Shown here: one piece after another, positions 20,976 through 30,742 of the stretch | Numbering within the stretch: position 1 is the first letter of the stretch | Layout of the letters: the number at the start of each line of letters is the position of its first letter | DNA from: Lachnospiraceae bacterium | Lineage (GTDB): Bacteria; Bacillota; Clostridia; Lachnospirales; Lachnospiraceae | Assembly (NCBI GenBank): GCA_017436305.1 | Contig: JAFSDJ010000068.1 | Coordinates: 1 to 54,214 of the forward strand | Length of the DNA: 54,214 nucleotides | Direction of reading: 5' to 3' | Notes under the pieces: model-generated | Told to the model about the DNA's origin: nothing | The model's input: only the letters and a program-made list of their open reading frames with translations | Database searches by the model: none | Position numbers and translations under genes: made by a program

Positions 20976-23900
20976 TCTTACAAAGCTTTCCTTAAAAAGA
21001 CCGGTTTCCACCTTTTTAATTGTGTTAGCATTAATTGTATTTGGCATTAGCTCTATTTTCGGCTTTAAGTTAGAATTACAGCCGGATATGGAAATGCCCA
21101 TGCTTTTAGTAGTAACCACTTACCCGGGAGCCGACAGAGAAAGTGTAGAAGAACTTGTAACAAAGGAAATTGAAGGAGCAGGTGCTACCTTAAGCGGTGT
21201 AGAATCTTACACTTCCATGGTAAGTGACAACTATACCGTTACTATGTTTTCCTATGATTATGATATTGATATAGATGATGCTTATTTTGACTTGAGAGCT
21301 TCCTTAGACAGCTTGTCTGCGTCCCTTCCGGAGGATGCAGAGGACCCATATATTATGGAGCTTGCCATGGATGCAAGCGATACCATTACTTTGTCTGCTA
21401 CTGCAAGCAGTGATGTGGACCTGTTAAGTTATGTAAACGACTCCGTTGTGCCGGAAATGGAAACCTTATTAAGAGTAGCCAAGGTAAATGTGTATGGTGG
21501 TGAAGAAAAATACATCCGTGTCCAGTTAAAGGAAGAAGCTTTAAACCAGTATGGACTTACGATGGCTACCATTGCCCAGTACATATCAGCGGTAGATTTT
21601 AGTATTCCGGCAGGAAGTGTGGAGCAGGGTAATCAGGATATTTCCGTAAGCTCCAGTGCAGAAACAAAAACAGTCAGCCAGTTAAAAAATATTCCGGTTA
21701 TTACCGCTACAGGTAATCTGATTACTTTAGGAGAAGTAGCAGAGATTACAGAAAGCAGTAAGGCGGCAGACAGTATCAGCCGTTATAATGGAAATAATAA
21801 TATTAGCATTGGAATTCAGAAAAAACAAAGCGAAGGAACGGTAAATGCTGCAATTGATATAAAGAAAGCAGTGAAAAAACTTCAGGCAGAAAATGAAGCA
21901 GTAGATTTACAAATTATATATGATGCCAGTGATATGATTTTAAGTTCCTTAAAAAGCATTGGAGAAACTTTGATTCTTGGTATTGTACTTTCCATGTTTG
22001 TGTTATTTTTATTCTTTGGTGACATTAAGGGAAGTCTGATTGTAGGAAGTTCTATGCCGGTTTCCTTATTTGTTACTCTCATTTTAATGAATGCAGCCGG
22101 TTTTTCTTTGAATATTGTTACTATGGGAGCATTGGTAATTGCTATTGGTATGATGGTAGATAACTCCATTGTAGTATTGGAGAGTTGTTTTAGGTTAAAG
22201 GAGCAGCATGCAGATTATAAAATGGCTGCTTTAGAAGGTGCACGAATTGTAACAGCGTCCATTGTAGCCTCTACTTTAACAACAATCGTAGTATATGTGC
22301 CCTTAAGTGTTATGAACGGTTTGTCCGGTCAGTTGTTTGCACAGTTGGGCATGACTATTGTATTTGCCATGACAGCATCCTTAGTTTCGGCGCTTACCTT
22401 AGTGCCTCTTTGCTTTTCAAAATATAAGCCAAAAGAGAAAAAGAAACTGCCTGTTAATAAGGTGTTGGATGTAGTCAAAAAATGGTATGATAAAATCTTG
22501 CGGAAAATATTAAAGCATAGGTTTGGGGCAGTGGTTACTTCCATTTTACTTTTGGTAATTTCTTTTGTAATGGTTTATTTTACCAACGTGGAACTGATGC
22601 CTACTGTAGATGAAGGAACAGTGGCTATTACAGCAGAATTTCGGTCAGGTTCCAGATTGGACTTTATTGATGAATCCATGGTGCCCTTAGAAGAATTTGT
22701 CAAAAATGATGCAAATGTGGAAAGCTACAGCATGACCATAGAAAGTAACACAGCTACTTTGACCTGTTATTTAAAAGATGACAGTGAACTTAGTACGGCA
22801 CAGGTTATAGAGCTTTGGAACGAAGAACTTTCTGATGTAACCAATATGGATTTGACCATTCAGGCATCCGGTACAAATATGACAAGCTCTATGAGTATGG
22901 ATGCGGAAGTAGATTTAACCGGTAATGATTTAGAGGCGTTAAAAGTGGCTTCCAAACAGGTTGAGGAAGCAATCAGGGATGTAGATGGAGTCATAAAGAT
23001 AAAAAACGATTTATCTGCTTCCACAACAAGAGCAGAAATTGTGATTGATCCCTTAAAGGCTATGTCTGTTGGTTATACTCCGGTACAGATTGCCATGAAT
23101 ATTAATTATGCTCTAAGTGGTATGGAAACATCAGTCATTAAAAATGAGGGAGAGGAATATTCGGTTATGTTAGAGTATCCTAAAGGAAGCTATGATGACC
23201 TAAATTCCCTTATGAATTTATCTTTTATGACCCAAAAGGGTACAAGCTTTGTTCTGTCTGATATTGCACAGCTTACCTATACAGATTCTCCGGAGTCTAT
23301 TACAAGAATAGATGGACAGTATCAGGTAGCAATCACAGCTCTTACTACGGAAGCAACCAAATTTACGGCAGTAGATGAAATAAATGCAATTGTAAAAAAA
23401 TTGGAATTTCCGGAAGGAGTCAGCCTTTCTGAAAATATGGTTAGTGAAATTTTAAATGAAGAATTTACAGCAATTTATATAGCTATTGCAACCGCTGTAT
23501 TTTTAGTATTCTTAGTAATGGCAATGCAGTTTGAGTCACCGGTATTTTCCGGAATGGTAATGCTTAGTATTCCATTTAGTTTAATTGGTTCCTTCTCGTT
23601 TTTGTATTTAAGTGGTGCTACACTTAGTATGGTTTCTTTAATGGGACTTTTAATGTTATCCGGTATTGTAGTAAATAACGGTATTTTATATGTGGATACT
23701 GCCAATATGTTAAGAAAAGAAATGCCAATAGAAGATGCACTTGTAACAAGTGGACAAATACGTCTTCGTCCTATTTTAATGACCACATTAACGACCATCT
23801 TATCCATGATTCCAATGGCACTTGGCATTGGAGACGGAGCTGTGCTCATGCAGGGTATGGCACTTGTTATCATTGGTGGTCTGATTGCTTCTACGGTACT

Positions 23901-23988
23901 TATTTTGATTTTACTTCCGAGTTTTTATCTGATTATTTACGAAGGTAAGAAAAAGAAAAAGGTAAGAAAGAAAAAAGTTATAGTTTAG
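20968..23988 (+). CDS. RND-family efflux pump (AcrB/MdtB-like)
   Basis: The 1006-residue transporter is a proton-driven RND pump: an N-terminal span (LIVLALIVFGISSIFGF), a large outside loop (~40-320), spans 2-6 with the motif GMMVDNSIVVLES (~395), a second large loop (~555-835) and spans 8-12 with LMLSGIVVNNGILYVD. The Asp of the VDNSI motif is a likely proton-relay residue. Length is close to the usual 1,020-1,050, and the C-terminus is Lys-rich. It is translated together with the adaptor gene. Such tripartite-type pumps in Gram-positives export into the wall space; the cargo cannot be told. Confidence 0.92.
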   Translation: MNSLTKLSLKRPVSTFLIVLALIVFGISSIFGFKLELQPDMEMPMLLVVTTYPGADRESVEELVTKEIEGAGATLSGVESYTSMVSDNYTVTMFSYDYDIDIDDAYFDLRASLDSLSASLPEDAEDPYIMELAMDASDTITLSATASSDVDLLSYVNDSVVPEMETLLRVAKVNVYGGEEKYIRVQLKEEALNQYGLTMATIAQYISAVDFSIPAGSVEQGNQDISVSSSAETKTVSQLKNIPVITATGNLITLGEVAEITESSKAADSISRYNGNNNISIGIQKKQSEGTVNAAIDIKKAVKKLQAENEAVDLQIIYDASDMILSSLKSIGETLILGIVLSMFVLFLFFGDIKGSLIVGSSMPVSLFVTLILMNAAGFSLNIVTMGALVIAIGMMVDNSIVVLESCFRLKEQHADYKMAALEGARIVTASIVASTLTTIVVYVPLSVMNGLSGQLFAQLGMTIVFAMTASLVSALTLVPLCFSKYKPKEKKKLPVNKVLDVVKKWYDKILRKILKHRFGAVVTSILLLVISFVMVYFTNVELMPTVDEGTVAITAEFRSGSRLDFIDESMVPLEEFVKNDANVESYSMTIESNTATLTCYLKDDSELSTAQVIELWNEELSDVTNMDLTIQASGTNMTSSMSMDAEVDLTGNDLEALKVASKQVEEAIRDVDGVIKIKNDLSASTTRAEIVIDPLKAMSVGYTPVQIAMNINYALSGMETSVIKNEGEEYSVMLEYPKGSYDDLNSLMNLSFMTQKGTSFVLSDIAQLTYTDSPESITRIDGQYQVAITALTTEATKFTAVDEINAIVKKLEFPEGVSLSENMVSEILNEEFTAIYIAIATAVFLVFLVMAMQFESPVFSGMVMLSIPFSLIGSFSFLYLSGATLSMVSLMGLLMLSGIVVNNGILYVDTANMLRKEMPIEDALVTSGQIRLRPILMTTLTTILSMIPMALGIGDGAVLMQGMALVIIGGLIASTVLILILLPSFYLIIYEGKKKKKVRKKKVIV

Positions 23989-24025
23989 ACAGGTTTTTGA
24001 AGAAAGAGGGAAAGGTGAGCGCAAA

Positions 24026-25465
24026 ATGAGAAATGAAACTTTAATGCAATATTTTGAATGGTATCTTCCGGAGAATTGTGGGCACTGGAAGTGGTGTAGT
24101 CAGCAGGCTAAGGCCTTAAGTGAGGCTGGTATTACCAAGGTCTGGCTTCCACCGGCTTATAAGGGTTCCCAAGGAAAAAGTGATGTAGGTTACGGTGTTT
24201 ATGATACATACGATTTGGGGGAATTCGACCAAAAAGGCACTATACCAACCAAATATGGAACAAGAGAAGAATATTTGCAGGCTATTAAGGATTTTCAGAA
24301 GGAAGGGATTTCCGTTATTGCCGATGTGGTGTTAAATCATAAAATGGGTGCCGATGAACTGGAGCGGGTAAAGGCAACTATGGGGGCTTGGGATAACCGT
24401 ACTTGGAACGTAAAGGGAGAAGAAGAAATCGGTGCATGGACCAAATTTACCTTCCCCGGACGAAACAATAAGTACTCGGATTTTAAATGGGACTGGACTT
24501 GCTTTGATGGAGTGGACTGGGATGATTTTAATAAACAGAAAGCCGTTTTTCGTTTTAGTGGAAAAAACTGGGACAGCGAAGTAGATGGTGAAAACGTCAA
24601 TTATGATTATTTAATGGGTGCAGACTTAGATTTAAGTAATCCAAACGTGTTAGAAGAATTAAAAAAATGGGGAAAATGGTATTTAGATACTACCCATGTG
24701 GATGGATTTCGTTTAGATGCTGTAAAGCATATGAGCTTTGCTTTCTTTAATGAATGGCTTAAGGAAATGGATGAGTATGGAAAGGAAGATTTCTTTGCAG
24801 TAGGAGAGTACTGGAGTCCTGAACTTTCCAAATTAAAAAATTACTTAGCAAAGGCTAACCGCTGTATGAAATTATTTGATGTACCTCTTCATTTTAATTT
24901 CCAAAAAGCTTCCTGTAGCAATAGTAATTTTGACATGGGAGCAATTTTTAATGGAACACTTTTAAATGAGGAAAGTGACTATGCGGTTACTTTTGTAGAT
25001 AATCATGACACCCAGCCGGGGCAGGCACTTCAGTCATGGGTTATGGACTGGTTTAAGCCGATTGCGTATGGACTGATTTTATTACAGGAAAAAGGACTTC
25101 CATGTGTATTTTATGGAGATTATTACGGAATCCCGCATGACAACATTGCGCCTGTAAAGGGACTTGATAAGCTACTTCTTTTAAGAAAAAACTATGCTTA
25201 TGGAAAAGAAAACAGATATTTTGACCACCATAACATAGTAGGACTTACAAGAGAAGGCGTGAAGGAAATGGAAAAATCCGGGCTTGCCATGTTAGTAACG
25301 GATGGTCCGGGTGGTTCTAAAGTTATGTATGTGGGAGAAGATAAAAAAGGAAAAGTTTTCTATGATTACATGGGGAACAGACCGGAAAAAGTAGTAATTG
25401 GAGAAGATGGAAAGGGAGAATTCTTTGTAGAAGGCGGCTCCATTTCCGTATGGGTAGAAGAATGA
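24026..25465 (+). CDS. Cytosolic alpha-amylase (GH13)
   Basis: The 479-residue enzyme hydrolyses internal alpha-1,4 bonds in maltodextrins or glycogen. It has the GH13 regions in order: region I ADVVLNHK (~101), region II GFRLDAVKH with the nucleophile Asp (~231), region III AVGEYW with the acid/base Glu (~261) and region IV FVDNHD with the third catalytic Asp (~327). It opens MRNETLMQYFEWYLP as in intracellular liquefying amylases of subfamily GH13_5, and has no signal peptide. Its last codon overlaps the sbcD start (ATGA). Confidence 0.93.
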   Translation: MRNETLMQYFEWYLPENCGHWKWCSQQAKALSEAGITKVWLPPAYKGSQGKSDVGYGVYDTYDLGEFDQKGTIPTKYGTREEYLQAIKDFQKEGISVIADVVLNHKMGADELERVKATMGAWDNRTWNVKGEEEIGAWTKFTFPGRNNKYSDFKWDWTCFDGVDWDDFNKQKAVFRFSGKNWDSEVDGENVNYDYLMGADLDLSNPNVLEELKKWGKWYLDTTHVDGFRLDAVKHMSFAFFNEWLKEMDEYGKEDFFAVGEYWSPELSKLKNYLAKANRCMKLFDVPLHFNFQKASCSNSNFDMGAIFNGTLLNEESDYAVTFVDNHDTQPGQALQSWVMDWFKPIAYGLILLQEKGLPCVFYGDYYGIPHDNIAPVKGLDKLLLLRKNYAYGKENRYFDHHNIVGLTREGVKEMEKSGLAMLVTDGPGGSKVMYVGEDKKGKVFYDYMGNRPEKVVIGEDGKGEFFVEGGSISVWVEE

Positions 25466-26586
25466 AATTGTTGCACACTGCAGACCTTCACATAGGGAAA
25501 ATGATGTTTGATTTTTCCCTATATGAGGATCAGGAATATATATTAAATCAAATACTGGATATTGCAAAAAAAGAGCAGGTGGATGTAATTGTGCTGGCAG
25601 GAGATATTTATGACAGAAGCATTCCTTCTGCTGAGGCAGTGACCCTCTTTGACACATTTTTAACCGGATGTGTGAAAGCGGGCATTACTACTATGGTAAT
25701 AAGTGGCAATCACGATTCACCGGAAAGACTTTCCTTTGGCGAGAAGCTGTTTGAAAAGAACGGTCTTTACATCGCAGGAAATTTTCACGGACAAATAAAA
25801 AAAGTGGAGCTAATGGATGCATATGGAAAGGTGAATTTTTATTTGCTTCCTTTTGTACGACCGGGACAGGTAGGTGCCAAAACAGAAGCAGAAGGAGTAG
25901 AAAAAATTATAAAGGAAGCTTCTTCCATAAATAAAAATGAACGAAATGTGCTTATTACCCACTATTTTGTTGGGGGGAAAGACTCGGTTCCGGAAACCTC
26001 AGAATCAGAGAATATTGTTTATGTTGGCGGCATTGATATGGTGTCGCCGACTTTGTTTAAGGACTATGATTATGTGGCACTAGGGCACATTCATAAGTCA
26101 CAGAAGATTGGACAGGGAAATGTTTACTATTCCGGTACCCCTTTAGCCTATTCCTTTTCAGAGGGGAGTAACAAAAGTGTCCGGATCGTAGAATTGAAAA
26201 ATAAGGAAGAAATTTCTGTAAAACAAGTATCGCTTATTCCTCTTAGGGAAGTCAGAACCATAAAAGGAAACTTATGGGAACTTGTAAAGGAAGAAGTAGC
26301 TTCTTTGGAAAACAGAGAAGATTATATCAGGGCAATTCTTACAAATGAGGAGGCTCTCATGGAGCCTATGTCAGTGCTTCGCAGTGTCTATCCAAACGCA
26401 ATGGAGATTGTGTTAGAACGAAAAAAGTTAGCCACTGCTAACCAAAAGGAACAAATACGTAATAGACAGAACAAAGCAGGAATAGAACTGTTTCAGGAAT
26501 TTTATCAGGATGTACAGGATGAGCAGCTTAGTGAACAACAGCTTCAGACAGCTGAAGAAATTATGAAAGCGGCCATGCTGGAATAA
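25462..26586 (+). CDS. sbcD: Exonuclease subunit SbcD
   Basis: SbcD is the nuclease subunit of the SbcCD (Mre11-Rad50-like) complex, which cleaves hairpins and processes DNA ends. The ~374-residue protein has the calcineurin-like phosphoesterase motifs in order: HTADLHIG, AGDIYDRS, SGNHDSPER, LITHYFVGG and ALGHIHK. The start is at ATG 25462 (MKLLHTADLHIG), overlapping the amylase stop; the upstream in-frame codon at 25450 would add four unneeded residues. It is followed by sbcC after an 83-base gap. Confidence 0.95.
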   Translation: MKLLHTADLHIGKMMFDFSLYEDQEYILNQILDIAKKEQVDVIVLAGDIYDRSIPSAEAVTLFDTFLTGCVKAGITTMVISGNHDSPERLSFGEKLFEKNGLYIAGNFHGQIKKVELMDAYGKVNFYLLPFVRPGQVGAKTEAEGVEKIIKEASSINKNERNVLITHYFVGGKDSVPETSESENIVYVGGIDMVSPTLFKDYDYVALGHIHKSQKIGQGNVYYSGTPLAYSFSEGSNKSVRIVELKNKEEISVKQVSLIPLREVRTIKGNLWELVKEEVASLENREDYIRAILTNEEALMEPMSVLRSVYPNAMEIVLERKKLATANQKEQIRNRQNKAGIELFQEFYQDVQDEQLSEQQLQTAEEIMKAAMLE

Positions 26587-26669
26587 GGCGGGTAAAATCC
26601 CATTGGTTACCGGTTACATATGAAAAATAACGCGCACCAGTGAATGAAAGAAAAAGAGGGAGAACAAGG

Positions 26670-29336
26670 ATGAAGCCAATAGAAATGACTCTTTCTGCCT
26701 GGGGACCATACCGGGAAGAGGAAACAATTGATTTTTCCGGATTTGATGGAAATGGACTTTTCCTAATAGCCGGTCCTACGGGAAGTGGCAAAACTACTAT
26801 ATTTGACGGGATTACCTTTGCCCTTTTTGGAGAAACAAGTGGGGAAATGAGAGAAAGGGAAAGTCTCAGAAGTGATTTTTCAAAGGAGGGAACTGAAACT
26901 TATGTAAACCTCCTTTTTTCTCATAATGGAAAAATATACAAAATATACAGAAGCCCTAAATATTTAAGACCTAAAAAAAGGAAAACGGGAAATGATGAGT
27001 TTGTAGAGGAAAAAGAACGGGCAAAGCTTTTTTTGCCTGATGATAAGGTTATAGAGGGACCAAAGGAAGTAACCAAAAAGGTGCAGGAATTACTGGCATT
27101 AGATTATAGGCAGTTTAAGCAGACTACCATGCTTGCCCAGGGGGAATTTACAAAGCTATTGTATGCTTCGCCGCAGGATAAAACAAAGATTTTTAGAGAA
27201 ATTTTCGGTACAACCATGTACGAAAAATTTGCCAAAAACCTGAAAGAAAAAACAAAAGCATTAAATGTACAAAAAAGAAGCTTACAAGATAAAATGGATG
27301 AGGACATAAACCATGTAATGTTAGAGGACGATACATGGAGATCGTTATCAGGCAGAGATAATAAGCCTTACGAACAGATTAAAAATTTTTTAGAAGTCGA
27401 AAAGAAAAAGCTGGAAGAAAAAAAGAAAGAACAGGAAGCGGACATTAAAAAAATGGATATTCTTTGCCAAAAAGCCGGAGAAAAACTGGAAAAGGCAAAA
27501 AGTGCCAACGAAAAGCTTTTGGAGAAAGAAAAGACGGAGAAGAAGCTTGCAGAGCTATTAGGACAGAAAGAGGAAATGAATAAAAAGGAAGAAGCGGTAA
27601 ATTCTGCCCGAAAAGCAGGCTATGTGGAAGCTTCTTATGAAAAATGGCGGCAGCAGGAAAAGGCCCTTATTCGTACTGGGGAAAAAATAAAAACACTGGA
27701 TGGAAAAGTAAAGGAACTGGATGAAACCCTTAAGGAATTAGAGATTATTAAAGAGAAAGAGCATTTTTATCAGATATTTTTTGAAAAAGCTGATTTATTC
27801 TGGGAAGTAAAAACAGAACTGTCAGAAATAGAAAAACAGGCAATAAAAGAAGAAAAAAATCTGATCCTTATGCAAAATAAATATAAAGAAAAAGAACTTT
27901 TGGTATCAGAGAAAAAGGAATTATATGAAAGTAAGGACAGACAGCGTAAAAGAGCTGCCATCGGCATTGCAGCATCACTTTTAGAAGAAGGAAAGCCATG
28001 TCCCGTATGTGGTTCTAAAAGCCATCCTCAAATTGCTAAAATAGAAGAAGGGATTATTAGTGAAGAAGAATTAGAAAAATTAAAAGAAGAATATGAGACA
28101 GAAAATAAAGGACTTTTAACCATATTTGGTGAAACCAGTGCCTGTAAAGAAAGATTAGAGGCATTACTTGAAAGGAAGAAAAATCTGTCAGATCAGGCGG
28201 AAGTAGAAGAAAAAGAATTATGTAAACTGATTGCGGAGAATACAAAGGCGCTGGAAGTTCTAGAGATAAAAAAAGAATCAGCCAGAGAATACAAAGAGCT
28301 GTTAGAGCCAAAGAACCTGTCTCTTTCTAAGCAGATATATGAAAAAAAGGAAAAGAACCTTAAAACACTGGAAAACGAGAAGCTTTCTGTTATGACCTTA
28401 CTTGAGGATAGTAAAAAAGAGTTAAAGCAGGATGAAATTCGGGCAGAGAAGGAAAAAAAGCTGTTTGAAAAAAGCTTAAAGGAGCAAGGTTTTTTAGATG
28501 AAAATGATTTTCTTAAAAAACGGTTGGAACCAAAAAGTCTGGAAAAAGAAATAAAACAAATGGAACAGTACGAAAGGGAGCTTCATACTGTTTCAGAGCG
28601 AAATAAGGAGCTTACCGGACAGTGTAAAAAGCTAGAAAAGGTTGACATAACACTTCTACAGGGAGAAGTAGCAAGAGAAAAAGCAAACAGAGATATTGCT
28701 TTAAAAGAAAAGGAAAAGCTGGCAGTTTTACTGAATACCTTAAAACAAACTGTTTTGGCCCTGAAGGAAAAGCTTATAAAATGGGAAGAAGTGCAAAAAG
28801 AATATGGTATTGTAAAAAAGCTGGAAGATGTAACCTACGGAAATAATAAAAAGAAACTGGTTTTTGAGCAATATGTTTTAATAAGCTATTTTGAAGAGAT
28901 ATTAGAGGCAGCTAACCTACGTTTTTCAAAAATGACCGGAAACCGGTTCTTGTTAGAACGTGTAATGGAAGTAAGCGACGGCAGAATTAAGGACAATATG
29001 GAGTTAGCAGTATTTGATTATTACACAGGCAAAAGCCGTTCCGTAAAAACTTTGTCAGGGGGAGAAGCTTTTAAGGCATCCCTATCCTTATCTTTAGGAC
29101 TTAGTGATGTAATTCAAAGAAGTAATGGCGGAATCCGTGTGGAAACTTTGTTTGTAGATGAGGGATTTGGCTCTCTTGATGGTGAGTCTTTAGACCAGGC
29201 AGTTAAAGCATTGTATTCCCTTGTGGAAAATGATAGAATGATTGGAATTATTTCTCATGTGCCGGAGCTTAGAGAAAGAATTCCGGGAAAAATTATAGTA
29301 GAGAAGTCTTCAAAGGGCAGTAAAATAAGTTATTAA
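26670..29336 (+). CDS. sbcC: Exonuclease subunit SbcC (Rad50-like ATPase)
   Basis: SbcC is the ATPase and tether of SbcCD. The ~888-residue protein opens MKPIEMTLSAWGPYREEE, has Walker A AGPTGSGKTTIFD (~residues 35-45), two long coiled-coil arms (about 190-430 and 480-720) meeting at a zinc hook CPVCGSKSHP (~448), then the ABC signature LSGGEAFKASL (~799) and Walker B LFVDEGFGSLD. The start at 26670 is preferred because AGAGGGAGA lies about eight bases upstream; the in-frame start at 26640 lacks such a site. Confidence 0.94.
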   Translation: MKPIEMTLSAWGPYREEETIDFSGFDGNGLFLIAGPTGSGKTTIFDGITFALFGETSGEMRERESLRSDFSKEGTETYVNLLFSHNGKIYKIYRSPKYLRPKKRKTGNDEFVEEKERAKLFLPDDKVIEGPKEVTKKVQELLALDYRQFKQTTMLAQGEFTKLLYASPQDKTKIFREIFGTTMYEKFAKNLKEKTKALNVQKRSLQDKMDEDINHVMLEDDTWRSLSGRDNKPYEQIKNFLEVEKKKLEEKKKEQEADIKKMDILCQKAGEKLEKAKSANEKLLEKEKTEKKLAELLGQKEEMNKKEEAVNSARKAGYVEASYEKWRQQEKALIRTGEKIKTLDGKVKELDETLKELEIIKEKEHFYQIFFEKADLFWEVKTELSEIEKQAIKEEKNLILMQNKYKEKELLVSEKKELYESKDRQRKRAAIGIAASLLEEGKPCPVCGSKSHPQIAKIEEGIISEEELEKLKEEYETENKGLLTIFGETSACKERLEALLERKKNLSDQAEVEEKELCKLIAENTKALEVLEIKKESAREYKELLEPKNLSLSKQIYEKKEKNLKTLENEKLSVMTLLEDSKKELKQDEIRAEKEKKLFEKSLKEQGFLDENDFLKKRLEPKSLEKEIKQMEQYERELHTVSERNKELTGQCKKLEKVDITLLQGEVAREKANRDIALKEKEKLAVLLNTLKQTVLALKEKLIKWEEVQKEYGIVKKLEDVTYGNNKKKLVFEQYVLISYFEEILEAANLRFSKMTGNRFLLERVMEVSDGRIKDNMELAVFDYYTGKSRSVKTLSGGEAFKASLSLSLGLSDVIQRSNGGIRVETLFVDEGFGSLDGESLDQAVKALYSLVENDRMIGIISHVPELRERIPGKIIVEKSSKGSKISY

Positions 29337-29360
29337 TTACTACTAATTTATGGAAAATTA

Positions 29361-29369
29361 TGGTACAAT
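29361..29369 (+). promoter_or_regulatory. Extended -10 promoter of the foldase gene
   Basis: TGG-TACAAT (29361-29369) fits an extended -10 with no good -35. The predicted start near 29376 would put the repeated leader element (29379) at the very 5' end of the mRNA. Confidence 0.5.
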
Positions 29370-29378
29370 AAATCCCAT

Positions 29379-29436
29379 GCGAGGCAATTTTAAATGGATT
29401 TTTGCATCGTAATTATGTAGGTAACAGAATAATCAC
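29379..29436 (+). promoter_or_regulatory. Repeated leader element, copy 1 (foldase gene)
   Basis: This ~58-base stretch is about 85% identical over its first 48 bases to the stretch at 30743-30800 ahead of htpG; shared blocks are GCAATTTTAAATG, TTTTTGCAT, GTAATTATG and AGGTAA. Its 3' half forms a hairpin, GTAATTAT (29409-29416) with ATAATCAC (29429-29436, one mismatch), around a loop containing AGGTAA. It ends 36 bases before the GTG start. It is probably transcribed, so it may be a cis-acting RNA; a DNA operator is the alternative. Confidence 0.65.
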
Positions 29437-29472
29437 ATAGTATAAAAATAAAACAGATGGGATTTAGAAAAC

Positions 29473-30567
29473 GTGAAGAAAAGAATATTAGTGATATTTA
29501 CGGCTGCTATGTTAATATTGACAGCAGGCTGTAAGAATAATACAGAAGAAGCAAAGGATGGAGTAAAAGACAGTACGAAGGTAGTACTTACTACCGGTTT
29601 TTCTGCCAATGAAGTATTTCGCATAGGGAAAAGCTCCTGTACCCTTCCGGAAATAAAAGTATATTTAACCAACATTCAAAATCAATATGAAAGTATTTAC
29701 GGTCCACAAATCTGGAATACAAAGTTAGAGGACACTACTTTACAGGAAAAAGTAAAGGATACGGTTATCGCCAGAGTAGCCCAGATAAAAACAATGAATC
29801 TTCTGGCAGAAAGCTATCAGGTAACCTTATCTGAAACGGAGGAAAAGCTTGTAAGTCAGGCTACAGAAGAGTATTACAGTTCCTTATCAGAAGAGGAAAT
29901 TACTTATATGGGCGTGGATAAAGAATGTATTGAAAACCTTTACAAAGAGTATGCCCTTGCCCACAAAATTTATTATTCCATTATACAGGATGTAAATCCG
30001 GAGATTAGCGATGACGAAGCCAGAACCATTACGGTAAAGCTTATTTATCTAAAAAATTATGCATTAGACGGGCAGGGTAATAAAGTTCCTTATACAGATG
30101 TTACTAAGACAGAAACCTTGCAAAAGGCAAAAGAAATACTGGATTTAGCAAAAGCAGGAGAGGATTTTGATACACTGATTTCAAAATACAGCGAGGATGA
30201 AAATAGTACTTATTCTTTTGGAAAAGGTGAAATGGAACAGGCCTTTGAAGAAGCTGCATTTAATTTGAGTACAGATGCCATCAGTGATGTGGTTGAAACA
30301 GAGTATGGTTATTATATTATCAAATGTGTCAGCACCTTTGACAGAAAAGAAACAGATGCCAATAAAGTCAAAATCGTAGAACAGCGTAAAAAGGAAGCAT
30401 TTAATCAAGTTTATGATGAATTTGTAAAAAGTCAGCTTAGAAACTTAAACAAGGATCTTTGGACAACGGTTACTTTAGAAAAAGGGGGCAATGTAGATAC
30501 CGTAGAGTTTTTCCAGATATATGAACGGTATTTTAATGGGATTTTTAACGAGGAAGAAGTAAAATAA
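29473..30567 (+). CDS. PrsA/SurA-like lipoprotein peptidyl-prolyl isomerase
   Basis: The 364-residue protein has a lipoprotein signal with lipobox LTAGC (residues ~16-20), helical chaperone-like N-terminal region (SANEVFRIGKSSCTLPEIKVY) and a parvulin-type domain around residues 190-300 (KAKEILDLAKAGEDFDTLIS, YSFGKGEMEQAFEEAAFNL, VETEYGYYIIKC). It should fold secreted proteins on the outer membrane face. The start is GTG with GATGGG upstream. It shares a leader element with htpG, implying common control of internal and external folding factors. Degenerate parvulin residues mean isomerase activity is not certain. Confidence 0.82.
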   Translation: MKKRILVIFTAAMLILTAGCKNNTEEAKDGVKDSTKVVLTTGFSANEVFRIGKSSCTLPEIKVYLTNIQNQYESIYGPQIWNTKLEDTTLQEKVKDTVIARVAQIKTMNLLAESYQVTLSETEEKLVSQATEEYYSSLSEEEITYMGVDKECIENLYKEYALAHKIYYSIIQDVNPEISDDEARTITVKLIYLKNYALDGQGNKVPYTDVTKTETLQKAKEILDLAKAGEDFDTLISKYSEDENSTYSFGKGEMEQAFEEAAFNLSTDAISDVVETEYGYYIIKCVSTFDRKETDANKVKIVEQRKKEAFNQVYDEFVKSQLRNLNKDLWTTVTLEKGGNVDTVEFFQIYERYFNGIFNEEEVK

Positions 30568-30639
30568 AGTACTAAGTCTTAAATTTAGAAAAAATTTAGA
30601 ATTATAAAGTCCTTTATTTGTGGGGCTTTCAGGTGATTA

Positions 30640-30666
30640 TTAGCACTCATTTAAAATGAGTGCTAA
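30640..30666 (+). promoter_or_regulatory. CIRCE operator (HrcA site) upstream of htpG
   Basis: TTAGCACTC-N9-GAGTGCTAA at 30640-30648 and 30658-30666 matches the CIRCE consensus perfectly. HrcA, which is not encoded here, should bind it to repress transcription until heat or folding stress. The inverted repeat plus the following TTTTCTCTT run may also help end the upstream transcript. Confidence 0.95.
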
Positions 30667-30673
30667 TTTTCTC

Positions 30674-30702
30674 TTGACTTTTAGAACGACCGGGCTTAAA
30701 CT
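30674..30702 (+). promoter_or_regulatory. Promoter of htpG
   Basis: TTGACT (30674-30679) and TAAACT (30697-30702) are 17 bases apart, eight bases after the CIRCE operator. The predicted leader of ~128 bases contains the repeated element at 30743. Confidence 0.6.
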
Positions 30703-30742
30703 ATTTTTTGTGAACAGGATTCAGAAGTGCAAAAATTCCATT

